NCBI GenBank assembly: GCA_024529925.1
Contig: JAFEUB010000786.1
Location: forward strand, 686,001 to 750,000
DNA length: 64,000 bases
Direction of reading: 5' to 3'
Source of the DNA: Ophthalmolycus amberensis
Taxonomy: Eukaryota; Chordata; Actinopteri; Perciformes; Zoarcidae
The notes beneath the pieces were generated by a model. It was not told where the DNA came from and searched no databases. It worked only from the letters and a program-made list of their open reading frames with translations. A program made the position numbers and the translations under genes. Shown here piece after piece: positions 12,495 to 24,011 of the stretch (the first letter of the stretch is position 1; the number at the start of each line of letters is the position of its first letter).

Positions 12495-14618
12495 ATGGTA
12501 AGAAATAACTATTGGAATTAAAGATGCTTCTTGTACTTATTATCTGGCCAGTTAATGTGGCAATTTATTTTTTTTATTTGTAAATGATTCAGTAGAACGG
12601 GGTAAAGGACCAGCTTTGCTACTTTGGTCATTTTGCATTATTATACCACATATTCTCAACTAAAAGATTTCAGCTCCTGGAAATGTATAATTTTTTCCCT
12701 TAATTTAAGGGATCATTATTGAGGTTTTAATGGTAGTAATAGATGTTTTAAAATAATCCCCTCCTCCTCTTCCTGCTGTTTCCTCAGAAGACTCTGTCAC
12801 TGTGGTTATGTGGGCTTCTCTTCGCCAGCCTCACCAGAGCACATGGACTCAACCGCTTCCCAGAAAACTGTACGTCTTATTTACTCTCCACATGTTTTTA
12901 TATTTTTTTAAATCGTCTTGAATGGTTCTAAATCTGTTCATCTTGTCCTGTTCTTAAATGTGGCAGTCGTGGTGGCGAAGAGGGACGACGCAAATCCAGT
13001 CACACTGACCTGCCGCACGGAGGCCCCCGGAGCCGTCATGTGGAAGTTTCAGGGCGAGGAGCCGGAGTACGTCCAGCAGAACGGACTACACCTGGCCCTG
13101 TCAGAGGTGGACACGCCCATATTGGGAGAATACAGCTGCTGGAGGGGAACGGAAATGTTATCATCCACCCATCTGCTGCTGGAGGCTGAGAAGGAAGTGT
13201 CAGGTGAGATGCTGCCGATTTCGGTTTCCGTTCTTTCTGCTGTTCATGTGCCATAAATGTCAGAGAGTCCTTTCAAATAGGGGAACTTATTGTCACATCC
13301 AAAATGTGTAAAGTCTGGAAACTCTGTGCATGTGGATGATTCTCTCTACGATGCACTTCCAACATAAATGTCTTGCATTTAGTGACATTGTCCTCTTCAT
13401 TTTGTTGGTTTCTATTAAACCGGTTTTCACTCACGTTGTTTTTTATCTGTAGATTCTCTCTCCATCATTTGTTGGGCAAAGTCTTACGACTGTAACTTCA
13501 GTTGTGAGTGCACCCACAGTGAACAAACAGCGGTGCGCTTTGGACTGGGCCATGACTGGTAAAGTTTTTTTTTTTAAAGCAGATTCAGATAACAAATTAC
13601 TAAGTAAAAGTATTGCAAAAAGTTCATACAGCTAGACCGACAAGCTTTTCTGATCTGTTGTTACCGCTCGCCCCCTGTAGCAGTGAAGGTAGGACGTCCT
13701 GTCACTGGATCAGCGCCGATCAGCTCGTGGACGGGAGATTCCACCTCGAGCTGTCCCACTCGCTCTCACCCTACGCCGAGGAGAGCACCATGCTGGAAGT
13801 CACCGCCGAGGCCATCGTCCACCTCTCCGTCCTCAGGAAGACCAAGAAATTTTACCTCAGGGACATCGGTAAGCGGACGGGAAACCGAGCATCAAGGGAA
13901 AATCACTGACAAAGTTTTGTAGTCGCAATGTACGAAAAAAGAGACGATTCGAAGGATGAAATCAAATATTTTGAATTCAAACGATTAGGGTTTAGTCCCA
14001 ATGATACATTGTAAAGAAAAGTCACTTTCTGATGACGTAAAAAGATATATTCTACATAAAAACTATAACTACATAAAATTCAGTGTCAAATTGAATATTC
14101 AAAAATAACAATTACAAAAACAGCTGTGATGACTTGGAACATTTAGAACTCATGTACAATAAGACAAGAACGCAGGTAAATAAATACATATTTACATGAA
14201 TCCTTACTGATGCACTTTTTTGCTCTATTTGTCTTCCGTCCAGTTCAACCCGACAGTCCCCAGATTGTGACGTGTCAGGAGGGGGAAGAGGACCTGAACG
14301 TGACCATTGAGCCACCATCCAGCTGGTCAACCCCGCACAGCTTCTTCAGTCTGGAGCACGAGATCCAATACGTGTTGAAAGACAATGGCAAGGTACAAAG
14401 TCCAGCGATTCTCTGCGTTGTCCGTCAGTCTCTCTGTTGCTTTTTTTTCTGTTTTTGTTTTTTGTTTTCTTACCATGTGACCTGTCTTACTCTAGCTTGG
14501 ACATTCATCATCCGTCCTGCTGCCGAAGGGCATCAGCAAGCTGAGGGCTCGCTCCAGAGACCCGCTGGTGCTCTCACACTGGAGCCAGTGGACCCCCTGG
14601 AAAAATGTAACCCACTGA
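12495..14618 (+). CDS. il12b: Interleukin-12 p40 subunit (IL-12B) paralogue
   Basis: IL-12 p40 is a secreted, soluble-receptor-like chain that pairs with p35 (IL-12) or p19 (IL-23). Coding exons are 12495-12497, 12788-12869, 12967-13203, 13453-13558, 13681-13868, 14244-14392 and 14496-14618 (888 nt, 295 aa). Junctions are GT-AG with matching phases. A signal peptide (KTLSLWLCGLLFASLTRAHG) opens the protein. An Ig-like domain follows (VTLTCRTEAPGAVMWKF to GEYSCWRG), then two fibronectin-type cytokine-receptor domains with paired cysteines, the FYLRDI link and the family motif WSTPHSFFSL. The end carries WSQWTPW, a WSxWS-like box. The first coding exon holds only the ATG. Fish have several p40 paralogues and I cannot say which this is. 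The 3' end is uncertain: the reading here stops at TGA in exon 7, but a phase-compatible downstream exon at 16458-16595 could replace the last three residues. Confidence 0.9.
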
Positions 14619-14759
14619 TGTTTTTCGAACCCACCGCTGTCTTCTCGTGCTCTGTCGTTCGTCCTTACATGTCCACAATGTCCGCTCATGTCCTCTCACC
14701 CACTGAGTTTTTCATTGTGTCTCTGGCTGTCTCCCCTTTGGGGCAATCGCACACTGAAG

Positions 14760-14930
14760 CTTTAGGACAGAAGATCAGTATACACTGCTATTTATATTAT
14801 ATAAATAATATATATAAATATGATTATATATATACATTATTTATATAATATAAATAAAGATTATTTATATTTATATTATATATTTAAACTATTTATGTAT
14901 TTATTCTTAATATTTATTCTTTATTCTAAC
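14760..14930. repeat. AT-rich low-complexity tract
   Basis: About 150 bases of nearly pure A/T with many TATATAAATA and TTTATATTA words lie just 3' of il12b exon 7. It includes an AATAAA near 14851 that could serve the short il12b transcript. Confidence 0.7.
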
Positions 14931-15422
14931 TCATACACACAAAAAGTAAAGCAAACACCATTATAGACATGATTTTCCCCAGTTTGGGGTCTGGTAACCA
15001 CCAGAGGTCTAAATAGGGGGTGTTCTGTGTTCTGTGATTCAACATGAAATCTTATCAACCAGCAAAATATGTCAGGTTTCATGGAGACCAAATCCCATAA
15101 AATGGGTCTCCTGACATTGAAATCTAAGGAAATCCACATATTACCTCACTTCACACGAGTGTCCACTTGAGTCTGCTTTTAGACAGGCTTTCTCACGACA
15201 CTCTTCTCGGCCCTGTGTATTTCTGTACAAGTGTGTTGGCGTTTCTGTGTATTCTGTTTGGCGCCGTGCAAAAACAAGCGGCTATTAAAAGAACATTGTG
15301 CTTCCTTCCTGATACATGTTCCTTCTTCATTTATGTGTCGCTTATGTCATGTGCACAACTACTGACTCGAATTAGAAATCCCCATTGGATGCAATGCAGT
15401 ATCAGTCCACATTTATGTACAT

Positions 15423-15439
15423 GGGGGGGGGGGGGGGGG
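15423..15439 (+). repeat. Poly-G run
   Basis: Seventeen consecutive G lie in otherwise unremarkable intergenic or intronic DNA between 14.9 and 16.4 kb. No gene is seen in that interval on either strand. Confidence 0.9.
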
Positions 15440-16457
15440 TGGACAAAATACTAGAAACATAAGTCACTGAGTGGGTGTTATTTATATTCCTAGCTGGGCA
15501 TGAGATGAAGAGACACGATGCTTGTACTTTTAGTGACTAATGACTATAGTGGGTCACAGTAACAAGTACAATGGGTGTCTGATTTGATCATAATGACTAG
15601 TCCCTGTTTGAATTCACACGAATTAATCTATCAGCAAACAAGTTAGTCCTTATAAAGAAAATCCGTATTCATATTTATAATATTCAACTGTTTTTAGTTG
15701 GTATCGAACGAGAAATAGAAGCTTTCCAGCAATGAATACTTTTTATTTAATTTGATAAGATCACCTAGTTTCGGTAGTAAAACCTACAATGAAATACCTG
15801 GCTGCTAATTCTTGTAATCCAACATTGAACAGTGTTATTCTAATATTTTTACTTTTTACATCAATATCATCATTCAACAGTTACACACATGTGCTGACAT
15901 CACAGACCTTTTAAGGCACCAGCTAAAACTAGCAAACCAGATTTGTTATAGAGAGCAAATGCACTGAACAGTGATGATACCAGTTGCTGTCTGAAATTCC
16001 ATATTTTACTTTTTCCTCCTATAGTTCATAACATGAACAGGTTAAGAGGGAAATTTCTCCATCTAATATTCACTGAAACTGGTTAACACGCCGAAAGACG
16101 AACATTAAAATAATTTAACATTTGGTTTAGATACTCCCAAATCTTAAAAAGTAAAACAATCAATATATTGGCTGACAGCTCATTAACAGGCAAAGCCCTC
16201 TTTATCTGAGAGCCTCGCAAAGACACACCTGGAGCAGAGCGGGCTTGAAGCTTGAGCAGTAAATGACAAATAGCGTGCTCAGCGTGAAAGTGACCAAACA
16301 GTCACTCTTAAAGTTCTGTAACAGGAGTCATTCTTGATATTTATACTCAAAACTTGCAGAGACTCATTTCATTTTACACATTAAAGTTTGTATGCATTTC
16401 TTATTCAATGTTCTTGTCATCGTTTCAGAACCTAATCTGTCATTTAACTCATTGCAG

Positions 16458-16595
16458 GTGAGAAGAGGGAATCTATGCAAATGCAAAAACACAGCAAAAT
16501 CCTGCTGCCCAGAGTTGCCATCTGGATACTTGGACAAATGCAAGAAGAACAGAAGAAAGGAAAAAAGATGCCAAGCAGAGCCAGGCAACTTATAA
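16458..16595 (+). CDS. Candidate alternative last coding exon of il12b (Cys-rich basic tail)
   Basis: After an acceptor (AACTCATTGCAG) a phase-0 frame of 45 codons runs to TAA. It encodes a compact basic tail with six cysteines: CKCKN, SCC, DKCKKNRRKEKRC. A poly(A) signal AATAAA follows at 16742-16747, so this looks like a terminal exon with its UTR. The nearest upstream gene is il12b, whose exon 7 could use a weak GTAACC donor at 14607, also phase 0. That would give about 337 aa instead of 295. The link to il12b is inference. It could be the last exon of another, unseen gene or a chance ORF. Confidence 0.4.
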   Translation: MRRGNLCKCKNTAKSCCPELPSGYLDKCKKNRRKEKRCQAEPGNL

Positions 16596-16741
16596 GGAAG
16601 GTTCTCAATAACAACATGCATTGCGACTGGGATGCTGTCTGGGAATAGTGGACACAGATTTGGGTGTATTTCTCTGAAGTAATTCAATTGTATTTGTCAA
16701 ACGATTCAACATTGGGGATAGTGCAACACATATAGCCGTGC

Positions 16742-16747
16742 AATAAA
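16742..16747 (+). terminator. Poly(A) signal after the candidate tail exon
   Basis: AATAAA lies about 150 bases past the stop of the 16458-16595 exon and is followed by T/G-rich sequence. It supports a real transcript 3' end here. Confidence 0.4.
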
Positions 16748-17559
16748 TCTAAGTGTTCATGAAAGTCTTATTGTTCAGGTTTTGTTTAAACTGTCTGTAT
16801 TTTATATGAAGGGTGGCTTCAATGTTACTATTTTAGTTATCATTTTCTGAGCAGCTGGATAACTAAAATGTAAACTTTATTGCTAACCAGGAACACTTTT
16901 AGTTCCGTTTTTTTTTTGCCATTTTATTTGCATGAAAATCTTGCAAGGGATTGGAAATGCAAGCCATTCCCTCCTCTTGAGTTCCAGTTGAGTTTTCGAA
17001 AATTGGTTTGGGACCAAAAAAAAAGCAACATTAAATCAGAACATCAAGTGGCGATGAGCCTTAAGGTTGGCCTTGCAATATTTATTACCCAATTTTGACA
17101 CTGACTTGAAGAAAGTCCCTGTGGCTGAATTTGAAGGAGCTGTATTCAACATTCTCAACATTAATTATAGCTGAAAATAACTATTATCTATGTAAACTGT
17201 AAGGGAGCGATCGTTTCTTTTGAGAAATATGTTTCAAGGCTTTCTTGCCAAAAGTAAGATTAGAAGATTGATAAATGTGACCCCCAGAAGCTGGTTGATT
17301 TAGCTTTGCATACATATTAGAAACATTACATGAGATTGGTATCAACAATATCATCTTATTCTCTGCAAGAAAGCAAATAAGTGCATTTCCCAAAATGTCA
17401 AACTATTTATTTAATGTGCTTCTCTTTCTATGACAGGCTAACATAACATAACATCTGTTGACAAGTTGGCTGCTAATATAAAACTATCATCTACATATTG
17501 CACAGAGAGTTGTAATAGTTGTAGAAACGAACGAGGGGGCTAATGGGGCCCAAGGGCTC

Positions 17560-17756
17560 ATCTTTACCCCGCGGCCCCCTCGCAGGGTAATCCGGCTTTG
17601 CGAGATACGCATGCGCATGAAAAGAACCGCGGAAGTGGCTGCTAACCTGCCGCTCTGTTGTTGAAAGAACAACAGCTAGCATACAGTACCACACATGGAC
17701 GAATACCGCACAGTCTCGTCTACGTAACGCTGAGGAGCTCTACAAATGTCTTGAAA
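17560..17756 (+). promoter_or_regulatory. GC-rich promoter and 5' UTR of pradc1
   Basis: This GC-rich island in AT-rich surroundings contains an NRF1-like palindrome (TACGCATGCGCATG) at about 17606-17619 and an ETS-type CGGAAGTGG just downstream. There is no TATA box. This is typical of a housekeeping promoter feeding the pradc1 ATG at 17757. Confidence 0.55.
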
Positions 17757-19169
17757 ATGGCAAAGGTTGTTCGGACGAAAGCTTTAGTTGTATTCCTCTT
17801 GAGTGTTTTTATGCACTTCAGTCGCATGTCAGGTGAGTAAATTAGGGGGCGGGGGCAATGTTCAATTGCTAGTAGACAGCTAATTTAGCTAGCTAACGGG
17901 TCGTCGTAGCTGTTGTGTGTTTAATATATGTGCATTTACATCTCATTTCACCCCGCTGCTGTGTTTTACCAAACACTGGCTGCATACTGAAGATGCAGTC
18001 ATTCACATCTCTGAGATAAGCCAGCTAACGTCTTTCTCTGGTCTGCCCTAGGTCTCGGGATCAATGAGCTGCTTTACTTCCGGGTCATCAGTCCAGAGGA
18101 GATCGGGTACATCTTTAGCGCAGCACCTGCTAAAGACTTCGGAGGAGATTTTGTTAGTGTTCTGCCCTTTTCTGATTTCCCATTTGTTGGCCACGGGATT
18201 CTAAAAGCTTCAGACACCCGCACGCTCACCACCTAATCACGTTCCTCTCCTCTCCTTTGGCCCACCAGACGTCATCATACGATGAGATTTTCCTCGTGCC
18301 AGCAGACCCAGCAGACGGCTGCTCGGAGTTGGAGGACAGAGAGATCATACAGGGACAAGTAGTGCTGGTGGAAAGAGGGTATGTATGTGTGCACGTGCCT
18401 GCATCACCTGTATCAGCTTGGATGGAGTCAGTTAGTAGTCTACATTGTAGATGTAGTCTAATATTAAGCTGCTTGGTAAACACAGGATATTGGTTTTGAC
18501 TTTTAGCTCTCTTAAACCTAAATGATACTCTTTCAGTTGTAAAGATATTTTAACAAAACAAACACAGCCTGGCTTTACTGTGTATTATAAGAGTCATCTG
18601 TAGAGAACAAAATTTGCAGACCTGGGTTCTTGTGGGAAATTGTAGTGACTTGTAGTTAGTTGTAAGTTGCAGGGAAGACGTTGCTTTTCTGGAATGTTTT
18701 AATCAAACCGCCTTTAGTGTCGGCCTTTTGTGGCTCCTCACAACTTCCTTCTCTGTGTGTGTGTGTGCGCGCCCCTGCAGAGGTTGCTCCTTCGTACAAA
18801 AGGCCCGACACGTGGAGGAAGCTGGAGGCAAAGCCGTTCTGATCGCCGATGATGCAGCGGACAATGACAGCCAGTACCTTGACATGATCACAGACGGAAG
18901 CGCTGCCAAACCAAGCATTCCTGCCCTGTTCCTGCTGGGACGCGATGGGTACGGCGGATCATTCAGACCTGTTTTATTTTAGATTAACGCAATACATTTT
19001 GGGACATTAACAACCCCCCCTCCCCCCCTGCCCTTTTATGTATTCTAGGATGATGATCAGACGATCGCTTCAGAGACAAGCGCTGCCGTGGGCTGTCATT
19101 TCCATTCCTGTCAATGTTTCCTCGTTGGCCTCGTTCCCACTCAAGCAGCCCCCGTGGACTCTGTGGTAG
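17757..19169 (+). CDS. pradc1: PRADC1, protease-associated domain protein (secreted glycoprotein)
   Basis: PRADC1 (PAP21) is a small secreted protein that consists of little more than a protease-associated domain. Its biochemical role is poorly known. Coding exons are 17757-17832, 18052-18152, 18269-18378, 18781-18948 and 19049-19169 (576 nt, 191 aa against 188 in human), with GT-AG junctions and correct phases. A signal peptide occupies about residues 1-25 (ALVVFLLSVFMHFSRMSG). The family block LLYFRVISPEEIGYIFSAAP is followed by the PA domain (about 60-165), with VLVERGGCSFVQKARHVEEA and IPALFLLGRDG. One N-glycosylation site (NVSS) lies near the end, and the C-terminus KQPPWTLW matches the family's conserved ending. 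An upstream in-frame ATG at 17658 exists, but 17757 gives the proper signal peptide. Confidence 0.95.
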
Positions 19170-19655
19170 AAATGAACCCGCAGCCTCGCAGGGAAAAATT
19201 CTTCAGTGTTAAACAAATACGCAAGCACTGCCGGTGGACCAGTCAAATTAGCATATGTACACATGGTTATGTCACGCTCAAACACGTGGCCAGAGGCATG
19301 AGGAGCGAGCCTTTCAACGGTGTCCGAGTGGACTCTTCGACCAGAGCTGTTGAACCAGGTGAGGAGAGGCAACTTCAGCAAGAGACACGCATGCTTATTC
19401 TCAGTGCTCAGCTGGTTTTTAACATGAGTCTCCAGATACTTCTGTACGGGCGATTTGTTGGTGAAACCGGAAAATTGACGTTAATATGACTCGTATCAGA
19501 TTGAAGTGCACCATTTATTTTTGCCTTGTGAAATGGTACAACTTACGCAGGCTGCTTTGGGGGGAAAACAACAACAAAACAGGCCCTGACACCATATATT
19601 ATTTAACTCTTGTACATTACAACATACCAGGGATGTCATCTCACTGTAAAATGAT

Positions 19656-19661
19656 AATAAA
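19656..19661 (+). terminator. Likely poly(A) signal of pradc1
   Basis: AATAAA lies about 490 bases past the pradc1 stop. A second one follows near 19720. The 3' UTR is taken as roughly 19170-19690. Confidence 0.4.
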
Positions 19662-19729
19662 CTACTGCTTATTTGCATGAAGTTAAACAGGGCGGCACTC
19701 TGACTCAAAGGTTTCTCATATGGTTAATA

Positions 19730-21290
19730 AACAGGAAGGGTATTTTTTTTTTGTTGCATGAAATCATTTATTGCCTTTCACATCTACACAACTTTAAAGA
19801 CCCACATTTTCTGTCTGTTTTGCATATATACCGGTACTAATATTAGCGCAAAGGCAGAATCTCTTCTGCCAAAAATAAAGCAAAAGGTAAATGCATTTAT
19901 GGTCGCAATACGTCTTCATCCATTAATGGCAGCTGATCAATGAATAAGAAATAGTTTCATCTTGGATTTTATATGGCATGCAACGATGTTTTGTATCTGC
20001 TTCTATATTCTTGTATATGTTTATTAATAACGTGCAAAGAGGTCAGTACGATTCTTTGAAATTGAATCTGGAAAACTAGAGCACAAAACATTCAAATATG
20101 AAACTTATGGAGGAGTCATGAAGTATTAGATTTCTGGTTTTAGTTGATCTCTCACATTTTCTTTCATGGTTTATTTTCAACAAAATTTCAAGTTCATTGC
20201 AATTACTGCATATTCCTCTTAAAGGTTTTAGGTTGTTTGCTGTCATTGTTACAATATTCAGTAGTTTTGTACTGATAGTGTACAGATATTAGAATGATAC
20301 ATTAAACTTACTGGACTTATACCATGGCACCTGTATTTTATTGGACTGTGCTACTTGCCCCTCCATGGAGGGAGGGGCTGGTGTCCACAATGAGCTTTCT
20401 GCCCGTCTTCATGTGAACTTTTCTTTGTCTTCAGAGAGCTTGAGCTTCTTTAGGGAATATAATATGAATTGCTTATTTCTTTTTGCTGAAATTTACAATA
20501 TTGTATCTGTGAGAACATTTGAATCTGAGAGATGTACTGCTTTACTTTAAGGTATATTCACTCGTAGATGAAAGCAGAGGAGACAAGGATAGTGTTGTAT
20601 TTATTTGTTTATTGATGTGTGGATTGCAAGTAGAAATCTGAGAAGTTTATAAGGATCTGTATTTGTCTACCACTCAGCATATGGGTAACGTAGCCTGTCA
20701 TTTCAAATTGTATTGCCTTATAATGTGAAAGCCATTGTTGGCCATGTTCATTTACATTTTCTCTTCGAAAAAAGGGACATACATATGATAAATAATAGAT
20801 ATTGCATCACAATTGTAGCATTCTTTTCAGTAACAGTGTTTTCCATCTCGATAAATAGTTTGTGGACTCAGAAGGTTACTGAACGAACTAATATCTTAAC
20901 TAATGTTTCAACCTCACACCGATCCTCACAGAGGTGTAGTCTGTGATAGCAGGTGTGGTGGTTATTGAACCCAGTGAAAACCGCTGTCCGTTTTTTTTTT
21001 TTGAAAGAAGACATGTCAGTAATTAATAACAATTAGAGATAGGTGCATATTTTTAATCTTTCCATTCCGTCTATTTAATGTTCAAATGCTCAGTGGTAAA
21101 TTGATGTCCGAGTACAAAAAGCAGCTTTACGCACACCACCAAAAGTGTTAATGTATACAAGCTTACAGGCAACAGCAGCTACACCAGGAAAACCCAAAAC
21201 CTAAGAGAATGCACTTTATATATATGTTTAAAAAAAACACCACAAAAGCCAAATATGACATGACTGCACTTTACTGCGTTTTAAACACGA
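19730..21290. other. Intergenic, AT-rich, no gene seen
   Basis: There is no splice-consistent ORF, RNA gene or clear repeat between pradc1 and the GPCR duplication unit that starts near 21.3 kb. Frames on both strands are short and compositionally random. Confidence 0.6.
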
Positions 21291-21757
21291 TTTATAGCGA
21301 TTCAGCACCACATCAGTATGGACAGCGACACTGCTGACAGCAACGTACAAACGAACCTATGTGGGAATTGATGGGAAAACATAATGGAAGCATCAGTGAT
21401 ACAAAATAAATACATTTTAAACAATGTTTTTCCGTCAATTTATGTTCCTTAGCTCAGTAGGCTACACCGAGTTCTTCACGTGTCATGTTCATCTGCCCAC
21501 CTGTACCCTCACACATTATCAGAGCAAATAATAGATGTAAATGTAAACTTGTAAAAAAAAAATATATATATATATATAGATTATTAAATATTTTACACTT
21601 TTTGACATCTTTATAACTTTTCTAATTTCAATGCGGCTGCAGTTGGCATTAGTACAGCGCACCACTAAACCTCACACCACAGCAGATCATTTAACATTTA
21701 ATATGAGCTGTTTCAGGACTGATGGGCCACACGTGAGACCTCGTAAAATCTAGAAGG

Positions 21758-21790
21758 AAGCCTATGCGAGTCAAAAACTCGCATAGGCTT
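21758..21790. repeat. Perfect 13-bp hairpin
   Basis: AAGCCTATGCGAG is followed by a 7-base loop (TCAAAAA) and the exact reverse complement CTCGCATAGGCTT. It lies about 250 bases beyond the aligned stop of the first GPCR copy. It could be a small foldback remnant or a transcript 3' structure. No function is evident. Confidence 0.85.
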
Positions 21791-22043
21791 AAATCCAAAT
21801 TATTCTGGTAGGATTAAGAGAGAGAGAGAGGGAGAGATGGAGGCAAAATAAACAGTTGATCAGCTGGTGGTCCTCGGGTTGTTATTTCAATGCCTTTTCA
21901 ACTCCCTTCCCGTGACAGGAGCCGACTCTAAAGAAAAAAGGGGCAGACATAAAATGAGGTTTAGATTATAAGACATTTATAGATAAATAGGTTGACCATG
22001 AGAGTGACTTTTGCATGCGGTGTTTTTCTCCCCCGTCCCCCCT

Positions 22044-22928
22044 TTACCTCCTTCCACATCTCGGACACACTCTGCCCCGCACGGTCCTGACCACGGCTTC
22101 CCTCAGAGACGGACTTCCCCAGATAGTACACGGACGGCGTGCACACCGATGTGAAGCGAACAATGATTTCGAACGGATTGTGGGCATCGTTCCTAAAGTC
22201 AGTCATGTATCTTCCAAACGCAAATGTGACGAAGATGTATATAAAAGCGGGGAACCACAACACCAAGAAGGTTATGACGACGAAAATAATAATCCTCAAC
22301 GATTCCTTCTTGCTCTCTTTGTCGGCGCCGGGAGCCTCTTTGTCGAGCTGGAATCTGGCGACCACGAACAGTTTTAACGGTCATGACCACTTTGGTGAGC
22401 ACGATGATTTGTAAGCTGACAATGCCGTACACGTACAGCTCAAATGCTTTGGATAGTGGCAAAACACTTATGACGATCGTTTGGGAGTAGACATAAAGCC
22501 AACAAAAGACGTTTGCAGAGATAACCACCCGCCGGGTTATATAGCGCGTGTAGATGAACGGATGACAAACGGCAAAGTACCGGTCAAACTGCGAATAGAA
22601 ATGCCGTCATGTTCACCCCGAGGAGAGCCGGTAACATGTTGCCAGTTCCATTTCTGGGCGGATGTCTCTCGCTGACATCGAACAGACCGAGATAATACAC
22701 CGAAACCCCGACCAGAGTGTCAGCAATACTGGTGTTCAGCATGAAAATGAACCGGTTCTGGAGGCGGAGGGCTCTGGTGGCCAAGATGGCGACGACCACG
22801 GAACCGGCTACCAGAACCACGGTTGTAGCGAAGACTATGTGAAAACCAAAAAGGAGAAAATCTACAGGACTGTCGAAGTTCACCGAGAGAGGAACTCCTC
22901 CAGAGTCTGTGATGTTGGGGAGGAGCAT
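22044..22928 (-). pseudogene. Class A GPCR pseudogene, copy 1 (three frameshifts)
   Basis: The translation aligns over its whole length with the GPCR copy at 36367-37249 and the intact gene at 41344-42213. Opening MLLPNITDSGG, TM1-TM2 (LQNRFIFMLNTSIADT), the TM5-TM6 region and ICL3 (FQLDKEAPGADKESKKES) are all present. Three small indels relative to copy 2 break the frame. Two bases are missing at about 22590 next to the TM3 DRY region, one is gained at about 22371-22376, and one is gained at about 22122-22126 in the TM7 segment. The window gives no sign that these are real splice sites. It is either a pseudogene or carries sequencing indels. The retrovirus sits 130 bases upstream of its start. 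Confidence 0.8.
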
Positions 22929-23058
22929 TGTTCCAAAAATGCGCTTTGCATTTAATGTCCTTTTATAGCTGGTTGTGAAGCCACTGCCCATAAACTGAAC
23001 TGTTTTTTTTACCCCATGAAGCATGACCTCAACTCACTTTCCATATCAATGTTTAAGC

Positions 23059-23672
23059 TGTTGTGGAATATTTCTACGTATATTCGGGAGAAGAGTGTTA
23101 AAGTGATATCAAGTCAATGTCAAATGAAACAGAGTCTGGATGAATGATCAAAGTTATAATAGTCAATTTATTTCGCTTGCAAGCAAAAGAGAGAGAGCAG
23201 TTCTCAACAGACACGTATCACAGAGCCTTGTGAGGAGTACCCTAAAATCATCTTCATGCATGCTACCTTTATACCCACAGACAAGAGAAAAACAGCTGAA
23301 CCAGGCAAGGGGAAGAATGATGGGAGAATGACATTTGTGTAAACTGTGCAATGTCTGGAATATTCTCTGCAATAGCAAAAGTAGGCCTGGTTCTATGTCG
23401 AGGCCATACATGGCCTCCAAATGTCTCCTCCTGTACTCTTTGACCGATGTGAATGTATATGTTTATGTGGAGTCTTATGTTAGACCTATGTGAATGTTTA
23501 TGTTAATGGGGAGGTTTATGTTAGACCTATGTGAATGTATATGTTAATGGGGAGGTTTATGTTAGACCTATGTGAATGTATATGTTAATGGGGAGGTTTA
23601 TGTTAAAGCAGGCGCTGTCCGTCTGAGAAGAACTAAACAGAGAGCAGAATAAAAACATTTTTTCCCATTACA
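23059..23672 (-). repeat. 3' LTR of the retrovirus
   Basis: 614 bp, nearly identical to 32867-33481. Read on the minus strand it contains a TATA box (TATAAAG, plus-strand 23267-23273) and a poly(A) signal AATAAA (plus-strand 23168-23173), in the order U3-R-U5 expected for minus orientation. The plus-strand end TTACA/ATCC marks the junction with internal sequence. Confidence 0.95.
23440..23610. repeat. 41-bp tandem repeat inside the LTR U3
   Basis: TTAGACCTATGTGAATGTAT begins a 41-bp unit at 23480, 23521 and 23562, with a partial, diverged unit before them (from about 23441). The same array is present at about 33250-33418 in the other LTR. Its position in U3, upstream of the TATA box in transcription direction, resembles retroviral enhancer repeats. 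Confidence 0.85.
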
Positions 23673-23764
23673 ATCCACTCTTTGATTACATTATAATCAC
23701 ATCAATATTGCAAAAAATGTGTTTTTGTGAGACCAAGTCTCTGGTAGTTTTAAGCAAGCTATAT

Positions 23765-23900
23765 AGTTCAACAAAACACAAAGATTAAAAATCAAAAACT
23801 GTCTAAGCAAATACAGTTCAATTAATACAAAGATAAAAATCAAAAACTGTCTAAGCAATACAGTTCAATAAACACAAAGATAAAAAGATTAAAAATAAAA
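23765..23900. repeat. Short tandem repeat between env and the 3' LTR
   Basis: About 2.7 copies of a 47-50-bp unit starting AGTTCAA and containing TCAAAAACTGTCTAAGCAA. They lie within the AT-rich stretch between the env stop and the 3' LTR. No ORF is present. Confidence 0.7.
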
Positions 23901-24011
23901 AAAAAACTTCTTTAGACCTGAGTGTCGAAATCGTCTACAGAGTCAGTGTCGCTGTGGTCTGTGTAGTCAGGAGTAGGGAACCAGTCATGGTCAGTTTCCT
24001 TTTGGTCTCCT

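Larger units (their letters stand above)
21300..23058. repeat. Segmental duplication unit A (holds GPCR copy 1)
   Basis: This is homologous to about 35650-37375. Shared sequence includes TTCAGCACCACA and GGAAGCATCAGTGATA 3' of the receptor, the receptor itself, and the 5' flank to CCATATCAATGTTTAAGC. The homology resumes on the other side of the retrovirus at 33486 and continues to about 34170. Confidence 0.75.

Noticed and set aside
23440..23610. Regular 41-bp repeats as a CRISPR-like array
   Set aside because: The repeats are contiguous with no unique spacers, lie in a retroviral LTR and the genome is a vertebrate's.
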